Part shown: piece after piece, positions 1 to 5,637 of the stretch | Layout: each line of letters starts with the position of its first letter | How positions within the stretch are numbered: position 1 is the first letter of the stretch | NCBI GenBank assembly: GCA_030529205.1 | Contig: JAUMXJ010000060.1 | Span: forward strand, 1-6,755 | DNA: 6,755 nt | Source of the DNA: Bacillota bacterium | GTDB lineage: Bacteria; Bacillota; Clostridia; Peptostreptococcales; Acidaminobacteraceae | Direction of reading: 5' to 3' | Position numbers and translations under genes: made by a program | Notes under the pieces: generated by a model | Told to the model about the DNA's origin: nothing | The model's input: the letters and a program-made list of their open reading frames with translations, nothing else | The model's database searches: none

Positions 1-7
1 AAAATCT

Positions 8-649
8 ATGAGAATTGAAGAAGCGGTGAAGATCAGGCCGCATATTGTCGAACTGCTGAGCAAACACAATATCGATTTTTGTTGCGGCGGTTGGCAGGTA
101 TTGGAAGACGCCTTGAAAAATAAAGGGTTGGATGTCGACTCATTTGTCGCGGAGCTCAATCAATATGAACCGCTCGGAGAAGTGGATGACTGGAGAAAAG
201 CACTGAATTTAGGAAAGGAGGACCTCATTCGGTACATTGTGGACACACATCACCGCACAGAGGAAAGGTTGGTTGAAGAAGTGGAAAAGCTTCTGGAAAA
301 AATCCTATATGTTCACTTTGAGCACCACGGAGAATCACTCACATCGATTTATCAGACTTTCCTGTCCCTCAAGCAGGATTTGATGCCGCACTTCGCAGAT
401 GAGGAGAAAGTGGTATTCCCAAATGCGCTTAGAAATCCGAAGACGGATTGGAGTAAATTGCGAGACGATCACGACCAAGTTGGGCAGCTTCTACGTAAGC
501 TGCAACAGCTCACAAATGATTTCACCCCTCCGTCGGATGCGTGCAGGACCTATCGACTTGCATTTGAAAAGTTGCACGAGTTGGTTGACGACATCCATTT
601 ACATGTATTTTTAGAAAACTCCGTTTTATTTGAACAGGGTACTCTATAA
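8..649 (+). CDS. ric: RIC-family iron-sulfur cluster repair di-iron protein (YtfE/ScdA type)
   Basis: Cytoplasmic 213-residue protein. The family helps repair iron-sulfur clusters damaged by nitric oxide or oxidants, probably by supplying iron. Two parts are visible: an N-terminal ScdA_N (DUF542) domain, about residues 1-55, with the hallmark IDFCCGG (Cys25, Cys26), and a hemerythrin-like four-helix bundle, about residues 70-210. By motif alignment from memory with E. coli YtfE, the seven di-iron ligands are all kept: His81, His103, His128, Glu132, His155, His199 and Glu203, in motifs such as MPHFADEEKVVFP, RDDHDQVG and FLENSVLFE. Length is close to the usual ~220 residues. The C-terminus stops a few residues early, with LFEQGTL where YtfE has LFPRALAGE. 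Only seven bases precede the ATG, so its ribosome site and promoter lie outside the window or cannot be judged. It appears to be transcribed separately from the chemoreceptor gene downstream. The family assignment is secure; the physiological role is inferred from the family. Confidence 0.95.
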   Translation: MRIEEAVKIRPHIVELLSKHNIDFCCGGWQVLEDALKNKGLDVDSFVAELNQYEPLGEVDDWRKALNLGKEDLIRYIVDTHHRTEERLVEEVEKLLEKILYVHFEHHGESLTSIYQTFLSLKQDLMPHFADEEKVVFPNALRNPKTDWSKLRDDHDQVGQLLRKLQQLTNDFTPPSDACRTYRLAFEKLHELVDDIHLHVFLENSVLFEQGTL

Positions 650-674
650 TCTCAGACGTCAAATCGTTACAATC

Positions 675-697
675 CATCTTCCCGCAATGCGGAGATG
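675..697 (+). other. small hairpin after the RIC gene, possible weak terminator or processing signal
   Basis: CATCT (675-679) and CCGC (682-685) pair with GCGG (689-692) and AGATG (693-697), giving a nine-pair stem with a two-base bulge (TC) and an AAT loop. It starts 25 bases after the RIC stop codon. No T-run follows, so it is not a convincing intrinsic terminator. It could stabilise the mRNA 3' end or be chance. Confidence 0.35.
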
Positions 698-743
698 TCT
701 TGCACGTTGGAGAGAAATGGCGGTCTGATTGTCCAATTTTATA

Positions 744-772
744 TTGACGCATCCTCGGTTTTTGTGTACTAT
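744..772 (+). promoter_or_regulatory. predicted housekeeping sigma promoter for the six-TM chemoreceptor gene
   Basis: TTGACG (744-749) and TACTAT (767-772) are separated by exactly 17 bases. Each differs from the consensus boxes TTGACA and TATAAT by one base. A start site around 778-780 would give a 5' leader of about 130 nt before the ATG at 909. No sigma-28-like box was found upstream of this gene, unlike the second chemoreceptor. Confidence 0.6.
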
Positions 773-799
773 CTGTTAATGAAATCACAACGAAGTGTA

Positions 800-858
800 A
801 ACACCTTGCCGGAGAGGGATTTCTCCTGATTTGGATTCCCATTCGCACCGGCGGTGTT
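800..858 (+). promoter_or_regulatory. structured 5' leader element (bulged 11-bp stem-loop), function unknown
   Basis: AACACC (800-805) pairs with GGTGTT (853-858). After a TT bulge (806-807), GCCGG (808-812) pairs with CCGGC (848-852). Inside the loop, GGGA (816-819) can pair with TCCC (837-840) and TCC (824-826) with GGA (833-835). The element lies between the predicted start site near 779 and the ATG at 909, so it would sit in the mRNA leader. It does not cover the ribosome site (896-903). I could not match it to a riboswitch class I know: neither the c-di-GMP nor the TPP signature sequences are complete. It may be a cis-regulatory RNA, an mRNA-stability element or chance. Confidence 0.4.
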
Positions 859-908
859 CTACCTTCGGCGGATATGAGATTCGAACGATTGAAATAAAAG
901 GGGTAAGT

Positions 909-2387
909 ATGCAGGAAACAAGTGCAATGGTATTGGTCAATCGCCGCGTCCTCACTTTTTGGTCCATTATCGCGGGCGTGATTACTTTGACATACGCTGT
1001 CGAGGCGGTCCAGGGAAATCGCAGTTATCTGTATTTTGCTTTTATCAGTGCGATCTATATTCTTCCCGTCCTGACGGCGTGGTATCTTTATAAATTGCAG
1101 AAGCATTCGGGGCTGATCAGGTACTTGGCGACGGTCAGTTATTTTCTCGCCTATGCGATTACATTTCATACAACACAGACCATGGTCGTGTTTGTCCTCG
1201 CTTTTCCGATGATTATTATTCTGACGAATTATGCGGATTGCAGGATGATTCGGTTCGCGGGTGTCTTGAATGTGCTCATCAATATTTCGTACATGATTCG
1301 CGCACAGTTTGAATGGAGCGGAGATTCGACTCCCGTCGACTACACCAACCACAAAATACAGTTCGTTATCACAGTCCTGGTGTCGGTTGTCGGATATTAT
1401 GCGACCAAGACCATCAAACAGATCAATGATGCGCAGCTGGAAAAGTTGGATGCGGAGAAAAAGGCGCAGGAACAAATTTTGATGAAAATGTACACCACTG
1501 CGGAAGAAGTACTGAAAGGAACGGAAATCCTCAACGATACGGCGGTGACAATTGTCAACAATGTCACTTTCACCAAGGATTCCATGGATGAGATATCCCG
1601 CGGTACTGCAGATGTGGCGGAGACCGTGCTGGAGCAGATCAGGACAACGGATAATATTGCTCTGCAGGCGATGACGACCTATACACGACTGTCGGAAATG
1701 GTGGAGAGTTTTCGTCATACCAAACAAAACACGGATAAAGGATTGGAGGGCGTCAATGCACTCAGTTCATCGGTGAACCATACCGGTTTAATCGGCAAAG
1801 AGGTGGTTCTCAATATGTCCAAGTTGATTGAGGTGACCGATGAGGCGCAGCGCATCATCGAAATGATTCGGGTCATTGCGGCGCAAACCAAGCTTCTATC
1901 GTTAAATGCGAGTATCGAGGCGGCGCGTGCGGGAGATGCCGGCCGCGGATTCACCGTGGTGGCAAAGGAAATTCAGGAACTTGCCAATAATACCGAACAC
2001 GCGACGGAGAGCATCAATACCCTTTTGACCTCTTTGACCGAGACGGCGAACAAATCTTCCGATGATGTGAACAAGCTCAGATCCGCAATGCAGGATCAGT
2101 TCAAAATCGTAGAAAATTCCATCGAGAACTTTAAAGAAATATCCGGGGATATCAAACAATACACCGAGGGATTGGACGAACAGCTCCACATGATGAACGG
2201 TGTAAAAAACGATGTGGATGCCCTGAACAACACCATCAAGACTTTCTCGACATTCACGGAGAAACTGACCGAATCCGCGGAGCAAACCCTCAGCTCGGCG
2301 GAATCGACATTGGGCGTCATGAACGGTGTCGGTAAAGCACTGGGCGCTTTGACGGCAGAGGTGTACAAACTCAAAGAAAACGAGTAG
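909..2387 (+). CDS. methyl-accepting chemotaxis protein with six-TM membrane sensor region, no HAMP
   Basis: A 492-residue chemoreceptor; such proteins control CheA kinase through CheW and so flagellar behaviour. About six hydrophobic helices fill the N-terminal third (near residues 14-32, 39-60, 70-88, 92-107, 114-131, 151-167). Only short loops join them, so there is no extracytoplasmic sensor domain. No HAMP is recognisable; a charged helix (about 168-195) leads into a long coiled-coil signalling domain. The hairpin tip is clear at about 316-362: [21 protein letters not shown] followed by [17 protein letters not shown]. It departs from the usual QTNLLALNAS core at Lys327 and Ser331. No C-terminal CheR-tethering pentapeptide is seen. 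The ATG at 909 was chosen because AAAAGGGG (896-903) lies five bases upstream; an in-frame TTG at 831 has no ribosome site and falls in a structured leader. The likely signal is something sensed in or near the membrane; the ligand is unknown. A terminator follows. Confidence 0.93.
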   Translation: MQETSAMVLVNRRVLTFWSIIAGVITLTYAVEAVQGNRSYLYFAFISAIYILPVLTAWYLYKLQKHSGLIRYLATVSYFLAYAITFHTTQTMVVFVLAFPMIIILTNYADCRMIRFAGVLNVLINISYMIRAQFEWSGDSTPVDYTNHKIQFVITVLVSVVGYYATKTIKQINDAQLEKLDAEKKAQEQILMKMYTTAEEVLKGTEILNDTAVTIVNNVTFTKDSMDEISRGTADVAETVLEQIRTTDNIALQAMTTYTRLSEMVESFRHTKQNTDKGLEGVNALSSSVNHTGLIGKEVVLNMSKLIEVTDEAQRIIEMIRVIAAQTKLLSLNASIEAARAGDAGRGFTVVAKEIQELANNTEHATESINTLLTSLTETANKSSDDVNKLRSAMQDQFKIVENSIENFKEISGDIKQYTEGLDEQLHMMNGVKNDVDALNNTIKTFSTFTEKLTESAEQTLSSAESTLGVMNGVGKALGALTAEVYKLKENE

Positions 2388-2464
2388 TCGGCGACCGTGA
2401 GCGTTACCGTACCCGACATAGGCATCGGAAAACCGGATTAAAGACAAAGACATACTCAGAATCG

Positions 2465-2488
2465 AAAGGCGGAGTCCCCGCCTTTTTT
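2465..2488 (+). terminator. intrinsic terminator of the six-TM chemoreceptor gene
   Basis: AAAGGCGG (2465-2472) pairs perfectly with CCGCCTTT (2478-2485) around a five-base loop (AGTCC), and a run of six T ends at 2488. It sits 77 bases after the stop codon and separates this gene from the carrier operon. Confidence 0.9.
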
Positions 2489-2520
2489 CATGGACATCAC
2501 GTCATTTTTTACTCTGTTTT

Positions 2521-2548
2521 TTGTATTTTATAATTTATATATTATAAT
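2521..2548 (+). promoter_or_regulatory. predicted sigma-A-type promoter of the carrier-amidohydrolase operon
   Basis: TTGTAT (2521-2526) is followed after 16 bases by a perfect TATAAT (2543-2548). A second perfect TATAAT lies at 2529-2534 with a poorer upstream box. In such AT-rich DNA -10 matches arise easily, so the exact start is uncertain. Starting near 2555 would give a leader of roughly 150 nt before the ATG at 2703. Confidence 0.5.
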
Positions 2549-2568
2549 AAATATAAATTAATTAATTT
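2528..2568. repeat. AT-only inverted repeats overlapping the operon promoter, possible operator
   Basis: TTATAAT (2528-2534) and ATTATAA (2541-2547) form a perfect inverted repeat with a six-base spacer, and each arm overlaps one of the two TATAAT boxes. Just downstream, AAATTAATTAATTT (2555-2568) is a perfect 14-bp palindrome where transcription would start. Both could bind a dimeric repressor, but low sequence complexity makes chance symmetry likely. Confidence 0.3.
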
Positions 2569-2639
2569 CGGTTCATCAAAAAACTTTTTAGTATAAGCTC
2601 CACCAAGTGAACAAAAGGGAAAGATATGAAAATGTAAAG

Positions 2640-2667
2640 AAATGCGGCTACAAAAAGCGGCATTTTT
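2640..2667 (+). terminator. terminator-like hairpin in the carrier-gene leader, possible attenuator
   Basis: AAATGC (2640-2645) pairs with GCATTT (2660-2665). After a G-G mismatch, GCT (2647-2649) pairs with AGC (2656-2658), leaving a six-base loop. Five T (2663-2667) end the structure. It lies 36 bases before the start codon at 2703 and downstream of the predicted promoter, where an attenuator would be. CTTTTTAG (2584-2591) could pair instead with the CT and AAAAAG of the hairpin's ascending side and loop (2648-2657), a possible but weak antiterminator. The stem is short and AT-rich, so efficiency is doubtful. Confidence 0.35.
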
Positions 2668-2702
2668 ATAAACAAAATCAATCATAGAGAAAGGAGCGAA
2701 AA

Positions 2703-4127
2703 ATGAAAGTGAACGAAAACAAAAGTGACAGTCAAAAGAAAAAAAGAGCACTTCCGCACATCTTTACCATTCTTTTGTGCATGATCGTCATCGCGACCAT
2801 TTGTACATGGATTTTCCCGGCGGGAAGCTATGACCGTGTGCTGAACGAGGCGACCAAGAGACAGGTTATCGACCCGAACTCATTCAAGTATGTCGAAAGC
2901 AAACCCGTCGGATTCTTTGAAATGTTTGTGAGCATTGAAGAAGGGCTGATTCAGGCTGCAAATATCAGTTTTTTGATTTTTTGCGCCTTTTCATGTCTCT
3001 ACGCCATTCAGGAAAGCGGAGCGATTGATGCGTTTATCGCCGGTCTGATCAGACGTACGAAGAAAAGCCCCGCCTCCGCCAATATCATTATCGTCATCAT
3101 TATGATTATTTTCTCCGTCTGGGGCTCAACCGGAACATTCTCCTATGAAGAAGTCATCGCCTTCATCCCGATTTTCGTAACCGTAGCTTATGCACTAGGA
3201 TATGACGCCATGACGGGGGTAGCCATTTCCGTCGTCCCTGTCGGAATCGGATTTGCGTCCGCAACGGTCAATCCCTTCACCATCGGGGTGGCACAGGGAA
3301 TTGCGGAACTTCCTCTCTTCTCCGGATTCTGGTACAGAGCGTTGATTCTGGGCGTGATGACCGGCATTCTGATCGCTTATGTTATGTGGTATGCACACAG
3401 AGTCAAGAAAGATCCGACCAAGAGCTTGACCTACGGTATGGACATGTCCGATTTTATGACGGATGAGACACGACTTTCAACCAAGATGACCGGAAGTCGT
3501 CTCGCAACCCTTCTGGCACTGTTGGTCGCGGTCGGCGTGATGGCTTGGGGTCTCCTGACCCAGAAATGGTACATCAACCAATGCGCGGCGATTTTTATGA
3601 TTCTCTCGATTGCAGTCGCGATAATCAACCGCTGGAGCCCGAACAAACTCTGCGATATTCTCGTCAAAGGCTTGGGTTCCGCCGTTCTTCCGGCATTTGT
3701 CGTCGGACTCTCCCGTGCGGTACTCGTGGTGTTGACCAAGGGAATGCTGATCGACAGCATCATTCACGGCTGCGTCTCCATCATTCAAGGTTTGTCCCTG
3801 TATGCGAGCGGATTCGCCATGCTCGTGTTCCAGACAGTGCTCAACTTCCTCATTCCTTCCGGAAGCGGACAGGCGGCGGTATCCATGCCGATTATGACTC
3901 CGATTGCGGACATTATCGGAATGAACAGACAGATTGCCGTGCTGATTTTCCAGTTCGGAGACGGATTCTCGAATCTTTTGTGGCCGACCAGCTTCATGGT
4001 TGTCGCGTGCTCCATGGCGAAGATTCCGCTCAGCAAGTACTACAAATGGTTGCTTCCGTTTTTCGCAATTTGCTTCGTGGTACAGTGCCTCTTTATATTC
4101 GGCGCCATCGCCATGAACTATATGTAA
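2703..4127 (+). CDS. YfcC-family (DcuC/AbgT-like superfamily) inner-membrane carrier
   Basis: A 474-residue polytopic membrane protein, the usual length for the YfcC family (COG1288, DcuC-like fold), thought to move carboxylates, amino acids or peptides; substrates are mostly undetermined. After a short basic N-terminus (KKKRALPH) come a first helix (about 18-38) ending in the family-typical FPAGSYDR, and many further hydrophobic segments in two halves around a polar cytoplasmic loop (about 230-262). Conserved re-entrant-type motifs are visible: GVAISVVPVGIGFASATVNP and FTIGVAQGIAELPLFSG (172-208), then NFLIPSGSGQAAVSMPIMTP (381-400) and FQFGDGFSNLLWPTS (416-430). No signal peptide cleavage site is expected. 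The start has AAGGAG (2691-2696) with GGAG six bases upstream. It heads an operon with the amidohydrolase 12 bases downstream. By analogy with AbgT and the AbgAB hydrolase, it may import the amide that the next enzyme cleaves; that substrate link is inferred. Confidence 0.88.
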   Translation: MKVNENKSDSQKKKRALPHIFTILLCMIVIATICTWIFPAGSYDRVLNEATKRQVIDPNSFKYVESKPVGFFEMFVSIEEGLIQAANISFLIFCAFSCLYAIQESGAIDAFIAGLIRRTKKSPASANIIIVIIMIIFSVWGSTGTFSYEEVIAFIPIFVTVAYALGYDAMTGVAISVVPVGIGFASATVNPFTIGVAQGIAELPLFSGFWYRALILGVMTGILIAYVMWYAHRVKKDPTKSLTYGMDMSDFMTDETRLSTKMTGSRLATLLALLVAVGVMAWGLLTQKWYINQCAAIFMILSIAVAIINRWSPNKLCDILVKGLGSAVLPAFVVGLSRAVLVVLTKGMLIDSIIHGCVSIIQGLSLYASGFAMLVFQTVLNFLIPSGSGQAAVSMPIMTPIADIIGMNRQIAVLIFQFGDGFSNLLWPTSFMVVACSMAKIPLSKYYKWLLPFFAICFVVQCLFIFGAIAMNYM

Positions 4128-4139
4128 GGGAGGCGAAGT

Positions 4140-5354
4140 ATGTGTGAAGAGAAGGACAATATCCTGGAAATCATCGATTGCGAAGTCGCGGAAATCGAAG
4201 ACGAACTGATACGCGACAGAAGACATCTGCATATGCATCCCGAAGTCAGCTACGATACTGCGGAGACGGACAAGTATGTCCGCGCAAGGCTTGAACGCCT
4301 CGGCATCGAGATGCCTTCCGCCAAAATGGGCGTGTTCGGTCTGATTCCCGGAAGAGATCACGGCAAGATGATTCTGCTTCGTGCGGATATGGATGCGCTT
4401 CCGATTCAAGAGGAAAATGAAGTGCCCTACTGTTCGACCGTTCCGGGGAAGATGCACGCATGCGGCCATGATGCGCATACCTCCATGCTCCTGGCGGCTG
4501 CCGCCATTCTGAAAAAACACGCCGAACTCCTTCCGTATGATGTGCTCCTCATGTTTCAGCCGGCTGAGGAGGGCCCGGCACCCGGAGGCTGCAAATTCAT
4601 GGTGGAAGACATTGCTGAAAAAGGCTGGCTGGACAAGATTGTGGCGGGCTATGCACAGCATGTATTCAACGACAGCTCCACCGGAACAATCTCCTATAAA
4701 TACGGTTCTCTCGCCGCTTCCACCGACGAGTTTTATATCAATATCACCGGGAAAGGAGGGCATGCGGGACTCCCGCACGAATGTATTGATGCCCTATCGG
4801 TCGGTGCAAAGGTCGTCGGTGCGATAGAGACCTTCATTTCCAGACGGATCGATCCGTTTGACCAGGTGGTCTGTTCCATCGGCCGTTTTCACGCGGGAAA
4901 TGCGATCAATGTGGTGGCGGAGACTTGTGAAATTGCAGGAACGATTCGATGTCAGCGCAATCCACTCAGAGAGGTGATAATCGAAAATATCACTCGCATC
5001 GTAGAGGGCATCTGCACCGGCTACGGCGCACAATGCGAGATCCGCATAAACAGAGGTTTGACCGTTCTCGAAAACAACGACCGTGTCATCGATTACATCA
5101 GAAAGATTGCACCGGATGTCGTGGGAGAATCGGGCGTTCTCATTACACCGCATGCCATGATGGGCGCGGAAGACTTTTGTTTCGCAACAGCAGCGATGCC
5201 GGCTGCCATGACGTGGCTCGGCTCGTGGAAAGAAGGACTTTCCCGTACCAACCATCATCCGAAGTTCAACATCGACGAAGCTTGCATGAAGTACGGCGTC
5301 AAGATGTTCTGCAATTTTGCCCTTCGATGCGAAGAACTTGAAGCGCCGCGTTAA
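4140..5354 (+). CDS. M20D-family amidohydrolase / N-acyl-amino-acid hydrolase
   Basis: Cytoplasmic 404-residue metal-dependent hydrolase of the hippurate hydrolase / IAA-amino acid hydrolase / AbgA type, cleaving amide bonds in N-acyl amino acids or related conjugates. Visible in order: RRHLHMHPEVSYDTAET (27-43), LRADMDALPIQEENEVPY (80-97), HACGHDAHTSMLL (106-118), FQPAEEGPAPGG (139-150), AQHV (172-175), the dimerisation domain (about 193-305) with GKGGHAGLPHECIDAL (204-219), then MGAEDF (341-346) and NHHPKFNIDEA (371-381). Expected metal ligands are Cys108, His110, Glu144, His174 and His372 or His373, with Glu143 as catalytic base. All are present, so it should be active. It is rich in cysteine (14 residues), which suits an anaerobic cytoplasm. 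There is no signal peptide. GGGAGG (4128-4133) lies six bases before the ATG, and the 12-base gap to the carrier gene supports co-transcription. Exact substrate cannot be told: hippurate-like, acetylated or aminobenzoyl-glutamate-like amides are all possible. Confidence 0.92.
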   Translation: MCEEKDNILEIIDCEVAEIEDELIRDRRHLHMHPEVSYDTAETDKYVRARLERLGIEMPSAKMGVFGLIPGRDHGKMILLRADMDALPIQEENEVPYCSTVPGKMHACGHDAHTSMLLAAAAILKKHAELLPYDVLLMFQPAEEGPAPGGCKFMVEDIAEKGWLDKIVAGYAQHVFNDSSTGTISYKYGSLAASTDEFYINITGKGGHAGLPHECIDALSVGAKVVGAIETFISRRIDPFDQVVCSIGRFHAGNAINVVAETCEIAGTIRCQRNPLREVIIENITRIVEGICTGYGAQCEIRINRGLTVLENNDRVIDYIRKIAPDVVGESGVLITPHAMMGAEDFCFATAAMPAAMTWLGSWKEGLSRTNHHPKFNIDEACMKYGVKMFCNFALRCEELEAPR

Positions 5355-5371
5355 ACGAATCGACATTCGTT
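5354..5371 (+). other. short perfect hairpin directly after the amidohydrolase stop codon
   Basis: AACGAAT (5354-5360) pairs with ATTCGTT (5365-5371) around a CGAC loop. It starts at the last base of the TAA stop and ends five bases before the main terminator stem. It may act with the terminator or protect the mRNA 3' end. Confidence 0.45.
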
Positions 5372-5375
5372 GTTT

Positions 5376-5413
5376 GCTATGTGCCTTTCATACGGGGGCA
5401 CATAGCCGTTTTT
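5376..5413 (+). terminator. strong intrinsic terminator of the carrier-amidohydrolase operon
   Basis: GCTATGTGCC (5376-5385) pairs perfectly with GGCACATAGC (5397-5406) around an 11-base loop. CG and five T (5409-5413) follow. It lies 22 bases after the stop codon and marks the operon end. Confidence 0.92.
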
Positions 5414-5473
5414 CTTCGTTCGCATTTCGGGGGGAAGAATTCAGATTATAAAACAGAATTTAAAAAAATTTAT

Positions 5474-5500
5474 TAATAAAAATTCTATAAATACCGATAA
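5474..5500 (+). promoter_or_regulatory. upstream sigma-28/SigD-like promoter of the second chemoreceptor gene
   Basis: TAAT (5474-5477), 15 bases, then ACCGATAA (5493-5500) match the flagellar sigma consensus TAAA-N15-GCCGATAA at 10 of 12 positions. It lies in an A/T-rich stretch that makes the -35 part less telling; the CCGATAA box is the stronger evidence. Chemoreceptor genes are typical targets of this sigma factor. Confidence 0.45.
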
Positions 5501-5514
5501 AAGATTTGATATTC

Positions 5515-5541
5515 TAAACGAACATGATGACAGGACGATAA
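5515..5541 (+). promoter_or_regulatory. downstream sigma-28/SigD-like promoter of the second chemoreceptor gene
   Basis: TAAA (5515-5518), exactly 15 bases, then GACGATAA (5534-5541) match TAAA-N15-GCCGATAA at 11 of 12 positions. A start near 5547-5549 would give a leader of about 90 nt before the ATG at 5638. It lies 41 bases downstream of the other sigma-28-like site, so the two would be tandem promoters in the same orientation. Confidence 0.55.
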
Positions 5542-5549
5542 CGGGATTT

Positions 5550-5596
5550 GGGAAAGGCAAGGGAACATTCAGTTTCAAGACGGACCGTCCTTTCCC
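5550..5596 (+). repeat. perfect 8-bp inverted repeat in the leader of the second chemoreceptor gene
   Basis: GGGAAAGG (5550-5557) and CCTTTCCC (5589-5596) are exact reverse complements separated by 31 bases. If transcription starts near 5548, this would form a stem at the very 5' end of the mRNA, which often stabilises a transcript. The enclosed sequence contains GACGGACCGTC (5579-5589), itself almost palindromic and overlapping the right arm by one base. No T-run follows, so it is not a terminator. Confidence 0.4.
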
Positions 5597-5637
5597 GCCA
5601 TCGGAGAATCATGGCGTATCGAAACACAGGAGAGTGT

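Larger units (their letters stand above)
2388..2702. other. 315-base intergenic region: terminator, AT-rich promoter, structured leader
   Basis: No convincing gene lies here. The first part (2388-2464) has nothing I can assign. It is followed by an intrinsic terminator (2465-2488), an extremely AT-rich promoter segment (about 2505-2568) with inverted repeats, and a leader with a terminator-like hairpin (2640-2667). Two tiny reading frames occur in the leader: ATG-AAA-ATG-TAA at 2626-2637, preceded by an AAAGGGAAAG purine stretch, and a nine-residue frame at 2642-2671 lacking a good ribosome site. Neither can be called a gene. Confidence 0.6.

Noticed and set aside
644..649. TATAAT overlapping the RIC stop codon as a -10 box
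   Set aside because: No acceptable -35 element at 16-18 bases upstream; the promoter at 744-772 is far better.
809..836. TPP riboswitch, suggested by CCTGATTTGGAT at 825-836
   Set aside because: That string is one base from the conserved CCTGATCTGGAT, but the CTGAGA box upstream and the GCGTAGGGA segment downstream are missing, and the gene has no link to thiamine.
779..908. c-di-GMP (GEMM-type) riboswitch before the chemoreceptor
   Set aside because: Plausible by context, but the GACGCAAAGCC-type core and GGTAGGTAGC-type receptor segment cannot be found.
831..908. Upstream TTG start at 831 adding 26 residues to the first receptor
   Set aside because: No ribosome site, the extra residues look unlike a membrane-protein N-terminus, and the stretch lies in a stem-forming leader. 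The ATG at 909 has AAAAGGGG at good spacing.
522..1727. 401-codon open frame on the - strand opposite the first receptor gene
   Set aside because: Its peptide is rich in His, Arg and Cys with no recognisable domain, and it runs antisense to a well-supported chemoreceptor and the end of the RIC gene. It is a codon-bias shadow.
2626..2671. Leader peptides M-K-M (2626-2637) and a nine-residue frame (2642-2671)
   Set aside because: Too short to support as genes. The second has no good ribosome site and neither has a run of regulatory codons. They are mentioned only as part of the possible attenuator.
3545..4147. 200-codon + strand frame overlapping the end of the carrier gene
   Set aside because: Arg/His-rich out-of-frame translation of the carrier gene; no ribosome site or motif.
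3477..4778. 433-codon open frame on the - strand across the carrier-amidohydrolase junction
   Set aside because: It crosses two well-supported genes and their ribosome site, and its composition (many His, Arg, Asn) is typical of antisense shadows. No motif recognised.
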